Shown here: positions 33,470 through 43,234 of the stretch, piece by piece | Layout of the letters: each line of letters starts with the position of its first letter | How positions within the stretch are numbered: the stretch's first letter is position 1 | From: an uncultured Prevotellaceae bacterium | Lineage (GTDB): Bacteria; Bacteroidota; Bacteroidia; Bacteroidales; Bacteroidaceae | NCBI GenBank assembly: GCA_902770635.1 | Contig: CACXTX010000007.1 | Span: 1 to 58,728 of the forward strand | Reading direction: 5' to 3' | Length of the DNA: 58,728 nucleotides | The notes under the pieces: model-generated | The model's database searches: none | Seen by the model: the letters and a program-made list of their open reading frames with translations, nothing else | What the model was told of the DNA's origin: nothing | Made by a program: the position numbers and the translations under genes

Positions 33470-35131
33470 TTACTTCAATGTCAGTTTCTTGTTGTTCTCT
33501 ACGACATTAGTAGGCAGGTCAATACCACGGGTGAAGAAAATTCCGTAGGACAGCGCATCGATGCCGCCGAAGTCCATCACGACCACACCGGTTTTCTTTC
33601 CGTAGTTTTGCTCAACGTATTTAGCTACCAACGGGTTGAGGTAACTGGCAGTTTCGGCATAGTTCATGTCTGCCACTTTGGAATTCTTTATCCACAGGTC
33701 AACACCATGATAGCAGGACTCGTGGTTGAAGAACCATGTATTATCCGTTGATGCGGCAGCTTTCTCAAAGGCCTTTTTTATGAGACCAAATTTACGGTCA
33801 ATAAAAGTATAGATCAGCTCGTTGCCATTGCTGTCAAACTCATCCTGCACATAGAGCGGCGCTTTCTTCGTGTGGTCGTTCATGAAGATGAGTTCACTCG
33901 TCTCGCCCCAACCAGTAGCCCTGATGTCCAGGTTATACTTGTTGTCGCTATATCGCTGAATGAGTATCATCTTACCCTTACACTGACTGAGCCGCATGTC
34001 GGGAGTGGGATTGGTGACTACAAGTCCCTGTTTCCGGTACTCCTCTATCTTGTCATAGACCATCTTGTATTGAGCCTCATCTACGCTCTCCTCGAATTTC
34101 AGGATGATGATGGCTGTTTCACCCTTGTGTGCACGCAGCAGTTGGGCGAAGCTCTCCATACCTTCGTTGAATGTGATGCCCAGATAGAACGGACCATGAC
34201 AGATACCGAGCTCTTTGCCATGTTTTCCTAACCGCACGTCAAAGCTCCTGATGCCGGCATCCCACTGAGAGGGGATATTAAGGAATTGGGTCTTCACTTT
34301 CCTGTTCATGGTCGGAATTAGGGAGTACCAGGAACTGCTGAACGTAAAGGTGTCATGGGTTCCTGGGATAGACATCTCGCAGATCTTCGGATCCTTGCCA
34401 TTATAAATACTACCCATCCAGTCGGACATGCCTGAGGCATACATGGCATTCTTGCCCTGGATCTTCCTGATAATCATTCTGACCGGTTGAGCAACGGTCT
34501 TTACGGTGTTTAATACAAATCTGCCAATATTAATCACCCGCTGAGTTATCCAGCTCCCCAGACCTCTCCTGGCGATGCCCGCAGGCTCTTCGTATCCGTA
34601 TTCTGCAAGTTGCTCCTGAGTCAGCGAATGGTAGTAGGCATAGGCATAGTCGAGGTCGGATATCCAGATTTTTATCGCTTCGTCATCTGCCGTCTGAATA
34701 AACAGCAGGGTATCCTTCTGCTCTTCAGCCTCCTGTCTGACGGTCACCTCTATACCATTGATGGGGTAGCCCACTTCCCAGCAGTCTTTGATGTTCAGCA
34801 CGGGCTTCCACGTACCTTTCACCACCGATTCTTCATAGCAGCTGACTTCATCCTTGGCAATGTTGTTACCATCTTCAACCATCATGTACATCTCGATGTC
34901 GCCATCGTCCTGGATGTCGTAGATGACATAACTGGCAGAAAGTTCCGTCTGATTCTCGTCGAAGTCTGTCCAGATGCCCGTTACCTGGCTGACAAACTGT
35001 TTCTCTTCTGCCGTCCAGCTGTCCTGTGGGGTGGGAGCGCCGCTGTTATTGTCTTCTTTTGAACATGCCGCAAACAAGACCACCCAACATGCCAGGCTCA
35101 GAATGTTTAACAGGTTTTTGTGTACACTCAT
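33470..35131 (-). CDS. PI-PLC X-domain lipoprotein
   Basis: The 553-aa protein has a lipoprotein signal (VVLFAACSKED). Residues 35-180 look beta-rich and 240-540 match the bacterial phosphatidylinositol-specific phospholipase C X domain: ICEMSIPGTHDTFTF (first catalytic His), WDAGIRSFDVRLG, LGICHGPFYLGI (second His), and GETAIIILKFEE. Such enzymes cleave phosphoinositides or related lipids without calcium. It is probably on the outer membrane or cell surface; the substrate in a gut or rumen setting is unknown. It is upstream of cysS in the same orientation (18-base gap). Confidence 0.85.
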   Translation of the reverse strand: MSVHKNLLNILSLACWVVLFAACSKEDNNSGAPTPQDSWTAEEKQFVSQVTGIWTDFDENQTELSASYVIYDIQDDGDIEMYMMVEDGNNIAKDEVSCYEESVVKGTWKPVLNIKDCWEVGYPINGIEVTVRQEAEEQKDTLLFIQTADDEAIKIWISDLDYAYAYYHSLTQEQLAEYGYEEPAGIARRGLGSWITQRVINIGRFVLNTVKTVAQPVRMIIRKIQGKNAMYASGMSDWMGSIYNGKDPKICEMSIPGTHDTFTFSSSWYSLIPTMNRKVKTQFLNIPSQWDAGIRSFDVRLGKHGKELGICHGPFYLGITFNEGMESFAQLLRAHKGETAIIILKFEESVDEAQYKMVYDKIEEYRKQGLVVTNPTPDMRLSQCKGKMILIQRYSDNKYNLDIRATGWGETSELIFMNDHTKKAPLYVQDEFDSNGNELIYTFIDRKFGLIKKAFEKAAASTDNTWFFNHESCYHGVDLWIKNSKVADMNYAETASYLNPLVAKYVEQNYGKKTGVVVMDFGGIDALSYGIFFTRGIDLPTNVVENNKKLTLK

Positions 35132-35166
35132 CTCTTACTCGTTTACTGTTTAACGTTTTCGCTTTT

Positions 35167-36672
35167 TCATTTCACGTACTCCGCAAAGTCCGTGAGCTTC
35201 ATGTCACCCTTGCGAGCCAGCGTGTCGTGCATGGCGAAGGCGGCAGGCAGGTTATGACGGGTCTGACCCATCTTGGCAATCTTCAGGTAGTCCCACAACA
35301 GTTGCTTGTAGTCAGGATGTGCACAGTTCTCGATAATGCACTCTGCACGCTGGATGGGACCCTTGCCACGCAAGTCGGCAATACCCTGCTCCGTCACGAT
35401 GATGTTCACGTCGTGCTCTGAAGAGTCCTGATGACTTACGAAAGGTACGATAGAGCTGATGACGCCACCCTTTGCCACCGAAGGACAAGTAAAGATAGAG
35501 AGGTAGGCGTTGCGGATGAAGTCACCCGAACCACCGATACCGTTCATCATCTTCACACCGCTGATGTGGGTAGAGTTCACGTTGCCATAGAGGTCGGCCT
35601 CGATAGCGGTATTGATGGCGATGACACCTAAGCGGCGGATAATCTCAGGTGAGTTAGAGATCTCGCTCTGGCGCAGTGTCAGGTGGTTCTTGAAGTAGTC
35701 CATATTATCATAGACCTGCAGCAGACACTCGTTCGATACGGTGAGCGAGCAGGCGGAGGCATCTTTCACACGACCGTTCAGCATCATGGCTACCACGCTG
35801 TCCTGCAGCACTTCGGTATAGATGTTGAAGTCGGGCACATGCTTGTCCTGACCCAGCGCGCCAAGGATGGCATTGGCCGTTGAGCCCACACCACTCTGCA
35901 GGGGCAGGAACTCCTTGGGGATGCGTCCCTTGTGCATTTCTTCCACCAGGAACTCAGCTGTCAGGAAACCGATCTTGTCGGTTACGGGGTCGCTGTCCTT
36001 GAAGGCACGGGCCTCGTCGGGAATGTTACACTCTACGACACCCACTACTTTCTCCTTGGGGATAGATACGAAAGACTGACCAATGCGGTCGCCTACATGC
36101 TCAATGGGAATAGCCTTGCGGTAAGGAGGATCCAGCGGCTCATAGACGTCGTGGATGTACTTGGCGTTGGGGTTATGGAACGAGTTCAGCTCCAAAATCA
36201 CGTGCTTAGCCAGACGGGCAGCCGTAGGCGAGATACCACCGGCAGCAGTCAGATACACATGATAGTCGTTGCCCACCTCTTCGATGTCGCACACCTCCAG
36301 GACAGCCCAGTCTAACGGACCGTAGAAGCCATAGCGCAGCTCCTGTGCCATGTGGCTCAGGTGCAGGTCGTTGTAGGGTATCTCACCAGCATTTACATGC
36401 TTGCGGAAATCGGGATTGGTGGTGTAAGGGGCACGGTAGAGAATAGCCTGTGCATTAGCCAGGTCACCGTCGGTGCTCTGACCGGTAGAGGCACCTGTGA
36501 AGATAGCCACCTTAAACTCGCGACCGGCCTCATGCTCGGCAATGGCAAGCTTGGCCAGTTCCTTTGTTGTTGCCTTGGCTACACCAGCGGGTGTAAAGCC
36601 ACTCATGGCGATGTGCTCACCATTCTTAATCAGTGCTGCAGCCTCGGCAGCAGTCATACGTGTATAAGCCAT
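35167..36672 (-). CDS. Acetyl-CoA hydrolase / succinyl-CoA:acetate CoA-transferase family protein
   Basis: The 501-aa protein is a class I CoA-transferase: MSGFTPAGVAKATTKEL near the start, TGASTGQSTDGDLA, the catalytic Glu in INTAIEADLYGNVNSTHISG (about residue 300) and the GIGGSGDF oxyanion loop. The likeliest reaction is transfer of CoA from succinyl-CoA to acetate (or hydrolysis of acetyl-CoA) in acetate/succinate or propionate fermentation, in the cytoplasm. Which donor is used cannot be read here. It is a single gene with a well-formed promoter. Confidence 0.9.
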   Translation of the reverse strand: MAYTRMTAAEAAALIKNGEHIAMSGFTPAGVAKATTKELAKLAIAEHEAGREFKVAIFTGASTGQSTDGDLANAQAILYRAPYTTNPDFRKHVNAGEIPYNDLHLSHMAQELRYGFYGPLDWAVLEVCDIEEVGNDYHVYLTAAGGISPTAARLAKHVILELNSFHNPNAKYIHDVYEPLDPPYRKAIPIEHVGDRIGQSFVSIPKEKVVGVVECNIPDEARAFKDSDPVTDKIGFLTAEFLVEEMHKGRIPKEFLPLQSGVGSTANAILGALGQDKHVPDFNIYTEVLQDSVVAMMLNGRVKDASACSLTVSNECLLQVYDNMDYFKNHLTLRQSEISNSPEIIRRLGVIAINTAIEADLYGNVNSTHISGVKMMNGIGGSGDFIRNAYLSIFTCPSVAKGGVISSIVPFVSHQDSSEHDVNIIVTEQGIADLRGKGPIQRAECIIENCAHPDYKQLLWDYLKIAKMGQTRHNLPAAFAMHDTLARKGDMKLTDFAEYVK

Positions 36673-36746
36673 TTCTATTTACTATTTGACAATTTATTAT
36701 TTGACAATTTGACGATTTACGAATTACTATTTGGAAATTTTGCCTG

Positions 36747-36778
36747 CAAAATTACTACTTTTCAAGCAAACCACCAAA
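36747..36778 (-). promoter_or_regulatory. Promoter of the CoA-transferase gene
   Basis: On the minus strand TTTG (36775-36778), a 20-bp spacer and TAATTTTG (36747-36754). The leader between it and the ATG is a TTTACTATTTGACAATT-type repeat tract (about 36674-36738). Confidence 0.75.
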
Positions 36779-36800
36779 TAAACCAAGATTATTCTCACCT

Positions 36801-37487
36801 CTATACGTACTCCATCAGCACATCCCACACGGCGATGATGTGGCATAGCGAGCCCAGCAAGACGAAGAAGTGGAAGACGCTGTGCATATATTTCTTCTTG
36901 TGGAATGTGTAGAAGACGGCTCCCGTGATGTAGGCTACACCTTCGGCGATAAGCCACACTACGGCAGCAGTAGATACAGTGGCCATCAGCGGCTTGAAGG
37001 CTATCAGCACGCTGAGGCCCATGCCTACGAAACAAAACGTCTCGACATTGGAGTGTTCTTTCAGCCTGATGAAACTGATGATGGTACCCGCAAGGGCACA
37101 AAGCCATACGAACAGAAAGAGTGACCAGCCCCAGTTAAAGGAAAAGGGTAAAGTGAAAAGTGAGAAATGGGTTGCCGCATTGCGCAGGGCTACCAGCGTC
37201 AATGGGGAGTAGGAGCCGGCTATATGCCAATAGATGGCAGCATGATCCCAACGGCGCAATCGCTCTTTCCACTTCGAACGACGTGGCAGTGCGTGATAGA
37301 CAGTAGAGGCAATGTAGGAGCCCAACATGCCAAACAGGTAGAGGCACACACCCAGTCGGGCCCAAGGATTGTCACCCTTGAACGACATCCAAAGGAACAC
37401 GATGCCAAAAGCCACACCCATCACAATGCCTCCGGCGTGTGACCAAGAGTTCCACAACTCTTCCTTATGCGTGTACCTTATTGCCAT
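36801..37487 (-). CDS. trhA: Hemolysin III / TrhA family membrane protein
   Basis: The 228-aa protein has seven predicted helices and family motifs: EELWNSWSHAGGIVMG, GSYIASTVYHALP with the conserved Ser/His, RRWDHAAIYWHIAGSYSPL, and HSVFHFFVLLGSLCHIIAVW with the C-terminal His set, as in the PAQR/hemolysin III superfamily. Relatives include TrhA, linked to membrane energetics. A stretch THFSLFTLPFSFN (about residues 107-119) lies in a loop between helices and is encoded by a tract like those between genes. The esterase gene ends 17 bases upstream. Confidence 0.88.
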   Translation of the reverse strand: MAIRYTHKEELWNSWSHAGGIVMGVAFGIVFLWMSFKGDNPWARLGVCLYLFGMLGSYIASTVYHALPRRSKWKERLRRWDHAAIYWHIAGSYSPLTLVALRNAATHFSLFTLPFSFNWGWSLFLFVWLCALAGTIISFIRLKEHSNVETFCFVGMGLSVLIAFKPLMATVSTAAVVWLIAEGVAYITGAVFYTFHKKKYMHSVFHFFVLLGSLCHIIAVWDVLMEYV

Positions 37488-37504
37488 TCAGAGCGAGGTG
37501 AAGC

Positions 37505-38320
37505 TCAGAAGCTTTGCAGCCACGAACGGAGTTCGAGCATGAGTTCGAGGTGATTGGCAAAAGACTGACGGATGCCAAAACCGTGTCCACCAGTAGGATA
37601 GATGTGCAGCGAAGTGGGCACCTTATGATTGCAAAGTGCCTCATAGTAGCTGATGCTGTTAGCTGGTGGCACGGAACGATCATCATGAGCCAATGCAATG
37701 AAAGCACGTGGGGTGTTCTTGCCAACATGCTGGTCGTTAGAATATTCGTTGATTAACTTACGCTTGGGCTTCTCGCCTAACAGATTGTCACGAGAGCCAT
37801 TATGCGTAATGCCCTGCTCCATGGAGATGACAGGATAGAAAAGAATCTGGAAATTAGGGGCATTCTTTCCTTTGGAATGGGTAGCTACGGTTGAAGCCAG
37901 ATGCCCACCGGCAGAGAAACCCATGATGCCTACATCGTTTGTATCGATATTCCACTCTGTGGCATGACTGCGCACCAGACGGATAGCCTGTTCGGCATCT
38001 TCCTGCGGAACGGTATAATTGCCGTGAGGCATGCGGTACTTGACTACGATGAGGGCAATGCCCTGACCGTTGAAGAAGGGAGCCCAGTCGTGACCTTCAT
38101 GTTGCATAGCCAGATGCTGGTAGCCTCCACCAGGACAGCAAACTACGGCTCTTCCCGTAGCCTTCTTTGCATCAGGCAGATAGACCCATACCTTTGCCTG
38201 GTCTTCTGGATCTCCATTATTAGTACGTGGGCCGTCGGGCCAGAGGTTGATTTCTTGTGCTTTCTGAGCAGAAGCCACTGCTGACACTAACATCAGCATG
38301 AGAAAAAAGAGTTGTTTCAT
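37505..38320 (-). CDS. Secreted alpha/beta hydrolase (carbohydrate-esterase-like)
   Basis: The 271-aa protein has a signal peptide (MKQLFFLMLMLVSAVASAQK) and an alpha/beta hydrolase fold: CCPGGGYQHLAMQHEG (oxyanion hole), nucleophile GFSAGGHLAS (about residue 131), APDDRSV-like AHDDRSVPP (Asp) and GGHGFG (His). It resembles the BD-FAE / acetylxylan-esterase-like group, so it may remove acetyl or feruloyl groups from plant polysaccharides. I chose ATG 38320 as the start of the signal peptide; the promoter box lies upstream at 38346. trhA follows after 17 bases. Confidence 0.85.
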   Translation of the reverse strand: MKQLFFLMLMLVSAVASAQKAQEINLWPDGPRTNNGDPEDQAKVWVYLPDAKKATGRAVVCCPGGGYQHLAMQHEGHDWAPFFNGQGIALIVVKYRMPHGNYTVPQEDAEQAIRLVRSHATEWNIDTNDVGIMGFSAGGHLASTVATHSKGKNAPNFQILFYPVISMEQGITHNGSRDNLLGEKPKRKLINEYSNDQHVGKNTPRAFIALAHDDRSVPPANSISYYEALCNHKVPTSLHIYPTGGHGFGIRQSFANHLELMLELRSWLQSF

Positions 38321-38345
38321 AAAAAAATCATCTGTTTCTTGCTTG

Positions 38346-38375
38346 CAAAGGTACGAAAAAAATGTGTTGTGGCAA
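38346..38375 (-). promoter_or_regulatory. Promoter of the esterase-trhA operon
   Basis: On the minus strand TTG (38373-38375), 19 bp, TACCTTTG (38346-38353). Confidence 0.7.
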
Positions 38376-38450
38376 CATCTATAGGAGGGGCGAAACGTTA
38401 AGAAAACAAAAAATGTTATATATAAATAAGGTGTAACCAAATCTTTTACC

Positions 38451-38458
38451 TACTTTTG
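38451..38458 (+). promoter_or_regulatory. -7 box of the topA operon
   Basis: TACTTTTG 32 bases before the topA start codon. The -33 region is not clear. Confidence 0.55.
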
Positions 38459-38490
38459 CAGCCCGAAATGAAATAAAACAATATCGAGAT

Positions 38491-40794
38491 ATGCAAAAGA
38501 ACTTAGTAATAGTAGAGTCACCAGCCAAGGCGAAGACCATTGAGAAATTCCTGGGAGACGACTTTAAGGTCATGTCGAGCTACGGTCATATCCGTGACCT
38601 GAAAAAGAAAGAGATGAGTATCGACATAGATACGCTGGAACCCGTTTATGAGATACCTGAGGAGAAGATCAAGCTAGTGAAGGACTTGAAAAGTAACGCT
38701 GAGAAGGCAGAGAAAGTCTGGCTCGCATCCGATGAGGACCGCGAGGGAGAAGCCATCTCTTGGCACCTTTGCGAAGTATTGGGCTTGGACGGAAATAAGA
38801 CCAACCGTATCGTGTTCCACGAAATTACCAAACCTGCTATTCTGAAAGCTATTGAAACCCCACGTCATCTGGACATGAACCTGGTGAATGCCCAGCAGGC
38901 CCGTCGTGTACTGGACCGTCTGGTGGGTTTCAAACTCTCACCCGTACTGTGGCGTAAGGTGAAGCCAGCCCTCTCGGCAGGTCGTGTGCAGAGCGTAGCA
39001 GTAAGACTCATCGTAGAACGCGAGCGTGAGATACAGGATTTTAACAGCGAGCCTTATTACAGCATTGCCGGTATCTTCGCCATCAACAATCCTGACGGTT
39101 CGCAGACAGAGGTGAAAGCTACCCTGGCCCAGCGTATGAAGACGCATGAGGAAGTGGAAGAGTTCTTGAAGCAATGCATTGACGCTACGTTCACCGTAGA
39201 TGCAGTAAGCAAGAAGCCCATGAAGCGTACCCCTGCTCCTCCATTCACCACATCAACCCTGCAACAGGAAGCTGCCCGCAAACTGGGCTTCACTGTCAGC
39301 CAGACCATGATGGTGGCTCAGCATCTGTACGAACACGGACAGATAACCTATATGCGTACAGACTCTGTAAATCTCTCAGGACTGTGTATCAGTGCCAGCA
39401 AGGAAGAGATTACCAAACTCTACGGCGAGGAATACAGCAAGGTACGCCAGTATCACACCAGCTCGAAGGGTGCTCAGGAGGCTCACGAGGCTATCCGTCC
39501 CACCTATATGGACCGTTCGGAAATAGAGGGTACTGCCCAGGAACGTAAACTCTACGAATTGATTTGGAAACGTACGATAGCCAGCCAGATGGCTGATGCC
39601 CAGATAGAGAAGACTACCGTGAACATTAGTATCAGCGGTAGCAAGGAGCAGTTTGTTGCCCAAGGCGAGGTCGTAAAATTTGACGGATTCATCAAGGTTT
39701 ACCGAGAGTCCATAGACGACGAGGAGCAGGAAGAAGAAAGCCACATGCTGCCTCCATTGAAGAAGGGCATGATGCTGGACCGTCGCGAGATTCAGGCTAC
39801 TGAGCGTTTCAGCCAAGGTCCACAGCGCTACACGGAAGCATCGCTTGTACACAAGCTGGAGGAGCTGGGCATTGGACGTCCTTCAACCTATGCGCCAACC
39901 ATTTCGACTATCCAACAGCGTGAGTATGTACACAAAGGCGACAAGAAGGGTGAACAGCGCACCTATACCATCGACACGTTGAAAGGAAAGCAAATCAAGC
40001 AGAGCCTACGCAAGGAGATGGCTGGTTCTGACAAGGGTAAGTTGCTGCCAACTGATATCGGTATCGTGGTTAACGATTTCCTGATGCAGTATTTCCCCAC
40101 GATTATGGACTACAACTTCACCGCTAAGGTGGAGCAGGACTTCGATAAGATTGCAGAGGGCAATGAGCAGTGGACAAGCATGATGAAGTCGTTCTACAAG
40201 AAATTCGAGCCTATTGTTGAAAAAACCCTCAATGCCCGCCAGGAGCGTAAAGCCGGTGAGCGCCAGTTGGGTATAGACCCCAAGAGCGGCAAGCCCGTAT
40301 TCGTGAAGATTGGCCGCTTTGGACCTGTCGTTCAGATTGGTTCTGCCGACGATAAGGAGAAGCCCCAGTTTGCCCAAATGCCAAACGAGAAGAGTATGGA
40401 GAACATTACGCTGGAGGAAGCTCTGGAACTGTTCAAATTACCCAGAACGGTAGGTGAGTTCGAAGGCAGTCCCATTATCATCGGTGCTGGCCGTTTCGGT
40501 CCCTATATCCTGCATCAGAAGAAATACACCTCTATGCCGAAGGGTGCCGATCCGATGGCTATCACGCTGGAAGAGGCTATCGAACTGATTAACGAAAAGC
40601 GCCAGCAGGATACGAAGAAGCACCTGAAGATGTTCCCTGAGGACATGAAGTTGGAGATACTCGATGGTCGCTACGGTCCTTATATTGTCTATGACGGCAA
40701 GAACTATCGTATGCCAAAGGCCATGCACGCAAAAGCCGCTGAGCTGACCTACGAAGAGTGCATGAAGATTGTTAATACACCTACCAAGAAATAA
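38491..40794 (+). CDS. topA: DNA topoisomerase I
   Basis: The 767-aa type IA topoisomerase relaxes negative supercoils. TOPRIM motifs are LVIVESPAKAKTIEKFLG and DEDREGEAISWHL; the active-site Tyr is in QITYMRTDSVNLS (about residue 290). The C-terminal part has repeats of the form GRFGPVVQIG, GRFGPYILHQKKYTSMPKG and GRYGPYIVYDGKNYRMPKA in place of zinc fingers, as is usual in Bacteroidota. Its stop overlaps the aroK start (TAATG), beginning a compact operon. Confidence 0.96.
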   Translation: MQKNLVIVESPAKAKTIEKFLGDDFKVMSSYGHIRDLKKKEMSIDIDTLEPVYEIPEEKIKLVKDLKSNAEKAEKVWLASDEDREGEAISWHLCEVLGLDGNKTNRIVFHEITKPAILKAIETPRHLDMNLVNAQQARRVLDRLVGFKLSPVLWRKVKPALSAGRVQSVAVRLIVEREREIQDFNSEPYYSIAGIFAINNPDGSQTEVKATLAQRMKTHEEVEEFLKQCIDATFTVDAVSKKPMKRTPAPPFTTSTLQQEAARKLGFTVSQTMMVAQHLYEHGQITYMRTDSVNLSGLCISASKEEITKLYGEEYSKVRQYHTSSKGAQEAHEAIRPTYMDRSEIEGTAQERKLYELIWKRTIASQMADAQIEKTTVNISISGSKEQFVAQGEVVKFDGFIKVYRESIDDEEQEEESHMLPPLKKGMMLDRREIQATERFSQGPQRYTEASLVHKLEELGIGRPSTYAPTISTIQQREYVHKGDKKGEQRTYTIDTLKGKQIKQSLRKEMAGSDKGKLLPTDIGIVVNDFLMQYFPTIMDYNFTAKVEQDFDKIAEGNEQWTSMMKSFYKKFEPIVEKTLNARQERKAGERQLGIDPKSGKPVFVKIGRFGPVVQIGSADDKEKPQFAQMPNEKSMENITLEEALELFKLPRTVGEFEGSPIIIGAGRFGPYILHQKKYTSMPKGADPMAITLEEAIELINEKRQQDTKKHLKMFPEDMKLEILDGRYGPYIVYDGKNYRMPKAMHAKAAELTYEECMKIVNTPTKK

Positions 40795-41321
40795 TGAGAA
40801 GAATCATCCTCATTGGCTATATGGGGTCGGGAAAGACAACCATTGGCAAAGCGCTCTCAAAAGAGACGGGCATGATGTTCTACGACCTGGACTGGTATAT
40901 TGAAACCCGCATGCGTAAGACGGTGCCCCAAATCTTTGCCGAGAGAGGCGAAGAGGCTTTCCGCAAGATGGAATATAACATGCTGCACGAGGTGGCTGAG
41001 TTCGAGGATGTCATCATCAGCTGCGGCGGTGGCACACCCTGTTTCTTTGACAACATGGAATACCTGAACCAACAAGGTGATGTGGTGTACCTGAATGCCA
41101 GCCCTGACGTGCTGTACAAGCACCTGCTGATGGCTAAGGGCGAACGTCCGCTGTTGAAAGGGAAAAGTCCGGAAGAGCTGATAGAATACATCACTACCCA
41201 CTTGAAAGAGCGTGAGCCGTTTTACAGCAAAGCCAAATATTCGCTGGATGTGAACCTAATGGACAACTACGACAAAATCAACATATCTGTACAAAAAATA
41301 CGTGAACTGCTGAAACTATGA
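40794..41321 (+). CDS. aroK: Shikimate kinase
   Basis: The 175-aa protein has the P-loop GYMGSGKTTIGKAL, DLDWYIETR (shikimate-binding Asp), the GGGTPCF loop and KGERPLLKG lid region. It phosphorylates shikimate at the 3-hydroxyl with ATP in aromatic amino-acid synthesis. It overlaps topA by one base and speA by four, so the three are probably translated in a coupled way. Confidence 0.95.
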   Translation: MRRIILIGYMGSGKTTIGKALSKETGMMFYDLDWYIETRMRKTVPQIFAERGEEAFRKMEYNMLHEVAEFEDVIISCGGGTPCFFDNMEYLNQQGDVVYLNASPDVLYKHLLMAKGERPLLKGKSPEELIEYITTHLKEREPFYSKAKYSLDVNLMDNYDKINISVQKIRELLKL

Positions 41322-43210
41322 AGAAATGGACGATTGAGGACTCCAAGGAGCTCTACAACATCAACGGCTGGGGCACCAGCTACTTCGGAATCAACGACGA
41401 AGGCAACGTCTTTGTGACACCCTGTAAAGATGGCACACAGGTTGACCTGCGCGAGGTGATGGACGAGTTGGCACTGCGTGATGTGCAGTCGCCCGTACTG
41501 CTGCGTTTCCCCGATATTCTCGACAACCGGATTGAGAAGACGTGGAGTTGTTTCAAGAAAGCTGCCGAAGAGTATGAGTATAAGGCTGAGAACTATGTGG
41601 TATTCCCCATCAAGGTGAACCAGATGCAGCCCGTAGTCGAGGAGATTATCTCACACGGACGGAAGTTCAATCTGGGCATTGAGGCTGGTTCAAAGCCTGA
41701 GCTGCATGCCGTGATAGCCGTTCAGTGCCAGAGCGACTCCATCATCATCTGTAATGGCTACAAGGACCAGTCGTACATTGAACTGGCCCTGCTGGCTCAG
41801 AAGATGGGCAAGCGCATCTTCATTGTGGTAGAGAAATTGAACGAACTGGAAATCATCGCCAAGGAAGCCAAGAAACTGGGTGTAAGACCGAACATCGGCA
41901 TTCGCATCAAACTGGCCAGCAGCGGTGCCGGTAAATGGGAAGAGAGCGGTGGCGATGCCAGCAAGTTCGGATTGACCAGTGCTGAACTGCTGGATGCTCT
42001 TGACATGCTTGACAAAAAGGACATGCGCGACTGTCTGCGCCTGATCCATTTCCATATCGGAAGCCAGATTACCAAGATTCGCCGCATCCAGACAGCCCTT
42101 CGCGAGGCTTCGCAGTTCTATGTGCAACTGCACAAGATGGGCTATAACGTTGACTTTGTTGACTGCGGTGGCGGACTAGGTGTTGACTATGACGGCACAC
42201 GTTCCCCATCGAGTGAGAGCAGCGTCAACTACTCCATCCAAGAGTATGTAAACGACTGTATCTATACCTTCGTAGATGCTGCCAACCGTAACGACATCCC
42301 CCACCCCAACTTGATTACGGAAAGCGGACGTTCACTGGCTGCCCACCATTCTGTCTTGGTGATTGACGTGCTGGAAACAGCCTCACTGCCAGAGATGCCG
42401 GAGGAGTTTGAGCCTGACGAGAACTCACACCAGTTGGTAAAAGACCTCTACGAGATTTGGGACAACCTCACGCCACGCAATGTGCTGGAAGACTGGCACG
42501 ATGCAGAACAGATTCGCGAAGAGGTGCTCGACCTGTTTGCTCACGGCATTGTAGATTTGAAGACACGAGCAGAAGTGGAAGCCATGTACTGGAGTGTCTG
42601 CCACGAGATTCATGCACTGGCAAAGAACCTGAAGCATGTTCCTGAGGAATTGATGAACATCGACAAACTGCTGGCAGACAAGTATTTCTGTAACTTCTCA
42701 TTGTTCCAGTCGCTACCCGACTCATGGGCCATTGATCAGGTGTTCCCCATTATGCCGATTCAGCGACTTAACGAGCGTCCTACTCGTAATGCCACCATTC
42801 AGGACATCACGTGCGACTCTGACGGTAAGATAGCTAACTTTGCCACCAATCGCCATAACTCCCACTCGCTGCCTGTCCATGCTCTGAAAAAGAACGAGAA
42901 CTACTATCTAGGCGTATTTCTCGTAGGTGCCTACCAGGAAATCTTAGGTGATATGCACAACTTGTTTGGCGATACCACCGCTGTACATATCTCTGTGAAA
43001 GACGGAGGCTATCACATCGACCAGATATTCGATGGTGAGACCGTTGAAGAGGTATTGGAATATGTGCAGTACAATCCCAAGAAGCTAGTTCGCCAGCTGG
43101 AAATCTGGGTGGCCAAGAGCGTCAAGCAAGGCAAGATTACGCTTGAAGAGGGCAAGGAGTTCCTCTCCAACTATCGCAGCGGACTGTATGGTTACACTTA
43201 TCTGGAATAA
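41318..43210 (+). CDS. speA: Biosynthetic arginine decarboxylase
   Basis: The 630-aa protein is of the SpeA type: the PLP-Lys motif YVVFPIKVNQMQPVVEEI (about residue 95), GIEAGSKPELHAV, HFHIGSQITKI, DCGGGLGVDYDGTRS, LITESGRSLAAHHSV and C-terminal GAYQEILGDMHNLFGDT. It makes agmatine from arginine, the first step of polyamine synthesis by way of N-carbamoylputrescine. Its start overlaps aroK (ATGA) and argB follows after 24 bases, which places arginine synthesis and arginine use together. Confidence 0.96.
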   Translation: MKKWTIEDSKELYNINGWGTSYFGINDEGNVFVTPCKDGTQVDLREVMDELALRDVQSPVLLRFPDILDNRIEKTWSCFKKAAEEYEYKAENYVVFPIKVNQMQPVVEEIISHGRKFNLGIEAGSKPELHAVIAVQCQSDSIIICNGYKDQSYIELALLAQKMGKRIFIVVEKLNELEIIAKEAKKLGVRPNIGIRIKLASSGAGKWEESGGDASKFGLTSAELLDALDMLDKKDMRDCLRLIHFHIGSQITKIRRIQTALREASQFYVQLHKMGYNVDFVDCGGGLGVDYDGTRSPSSESSVNYSIQEYVNDCIYTFVDAANRNDIPHPNLITESGRSLAAHHSVLVIDVLETASLPEMPEEFEPDENSHQLVKDLYEIWDNLTPRNVLEDWHDAEQIREEVLDLFAHGIVDLKTRAEVEAMYWSVCHEIHALAKNLKHVPEELMNIDKLLADKYFCNFSLFQSLPDSWAIDQVFPIMPIQRLNERPTRNATIQDITCDSDGKIANFATNRHNSHSLPVHALKKNENYYLGVFLVGAYQEILGDMHNLFGDTTAVHISVKDGGYHIDQIFDGETVEEVLEYVQYNPKKLVRQLEIWVAKSVKQGKITLEEGKEFLSNYRSGLYGYTYLE

Positions 43211-43234
43211 TCTAGTCTATCTAGTATTACTAAT

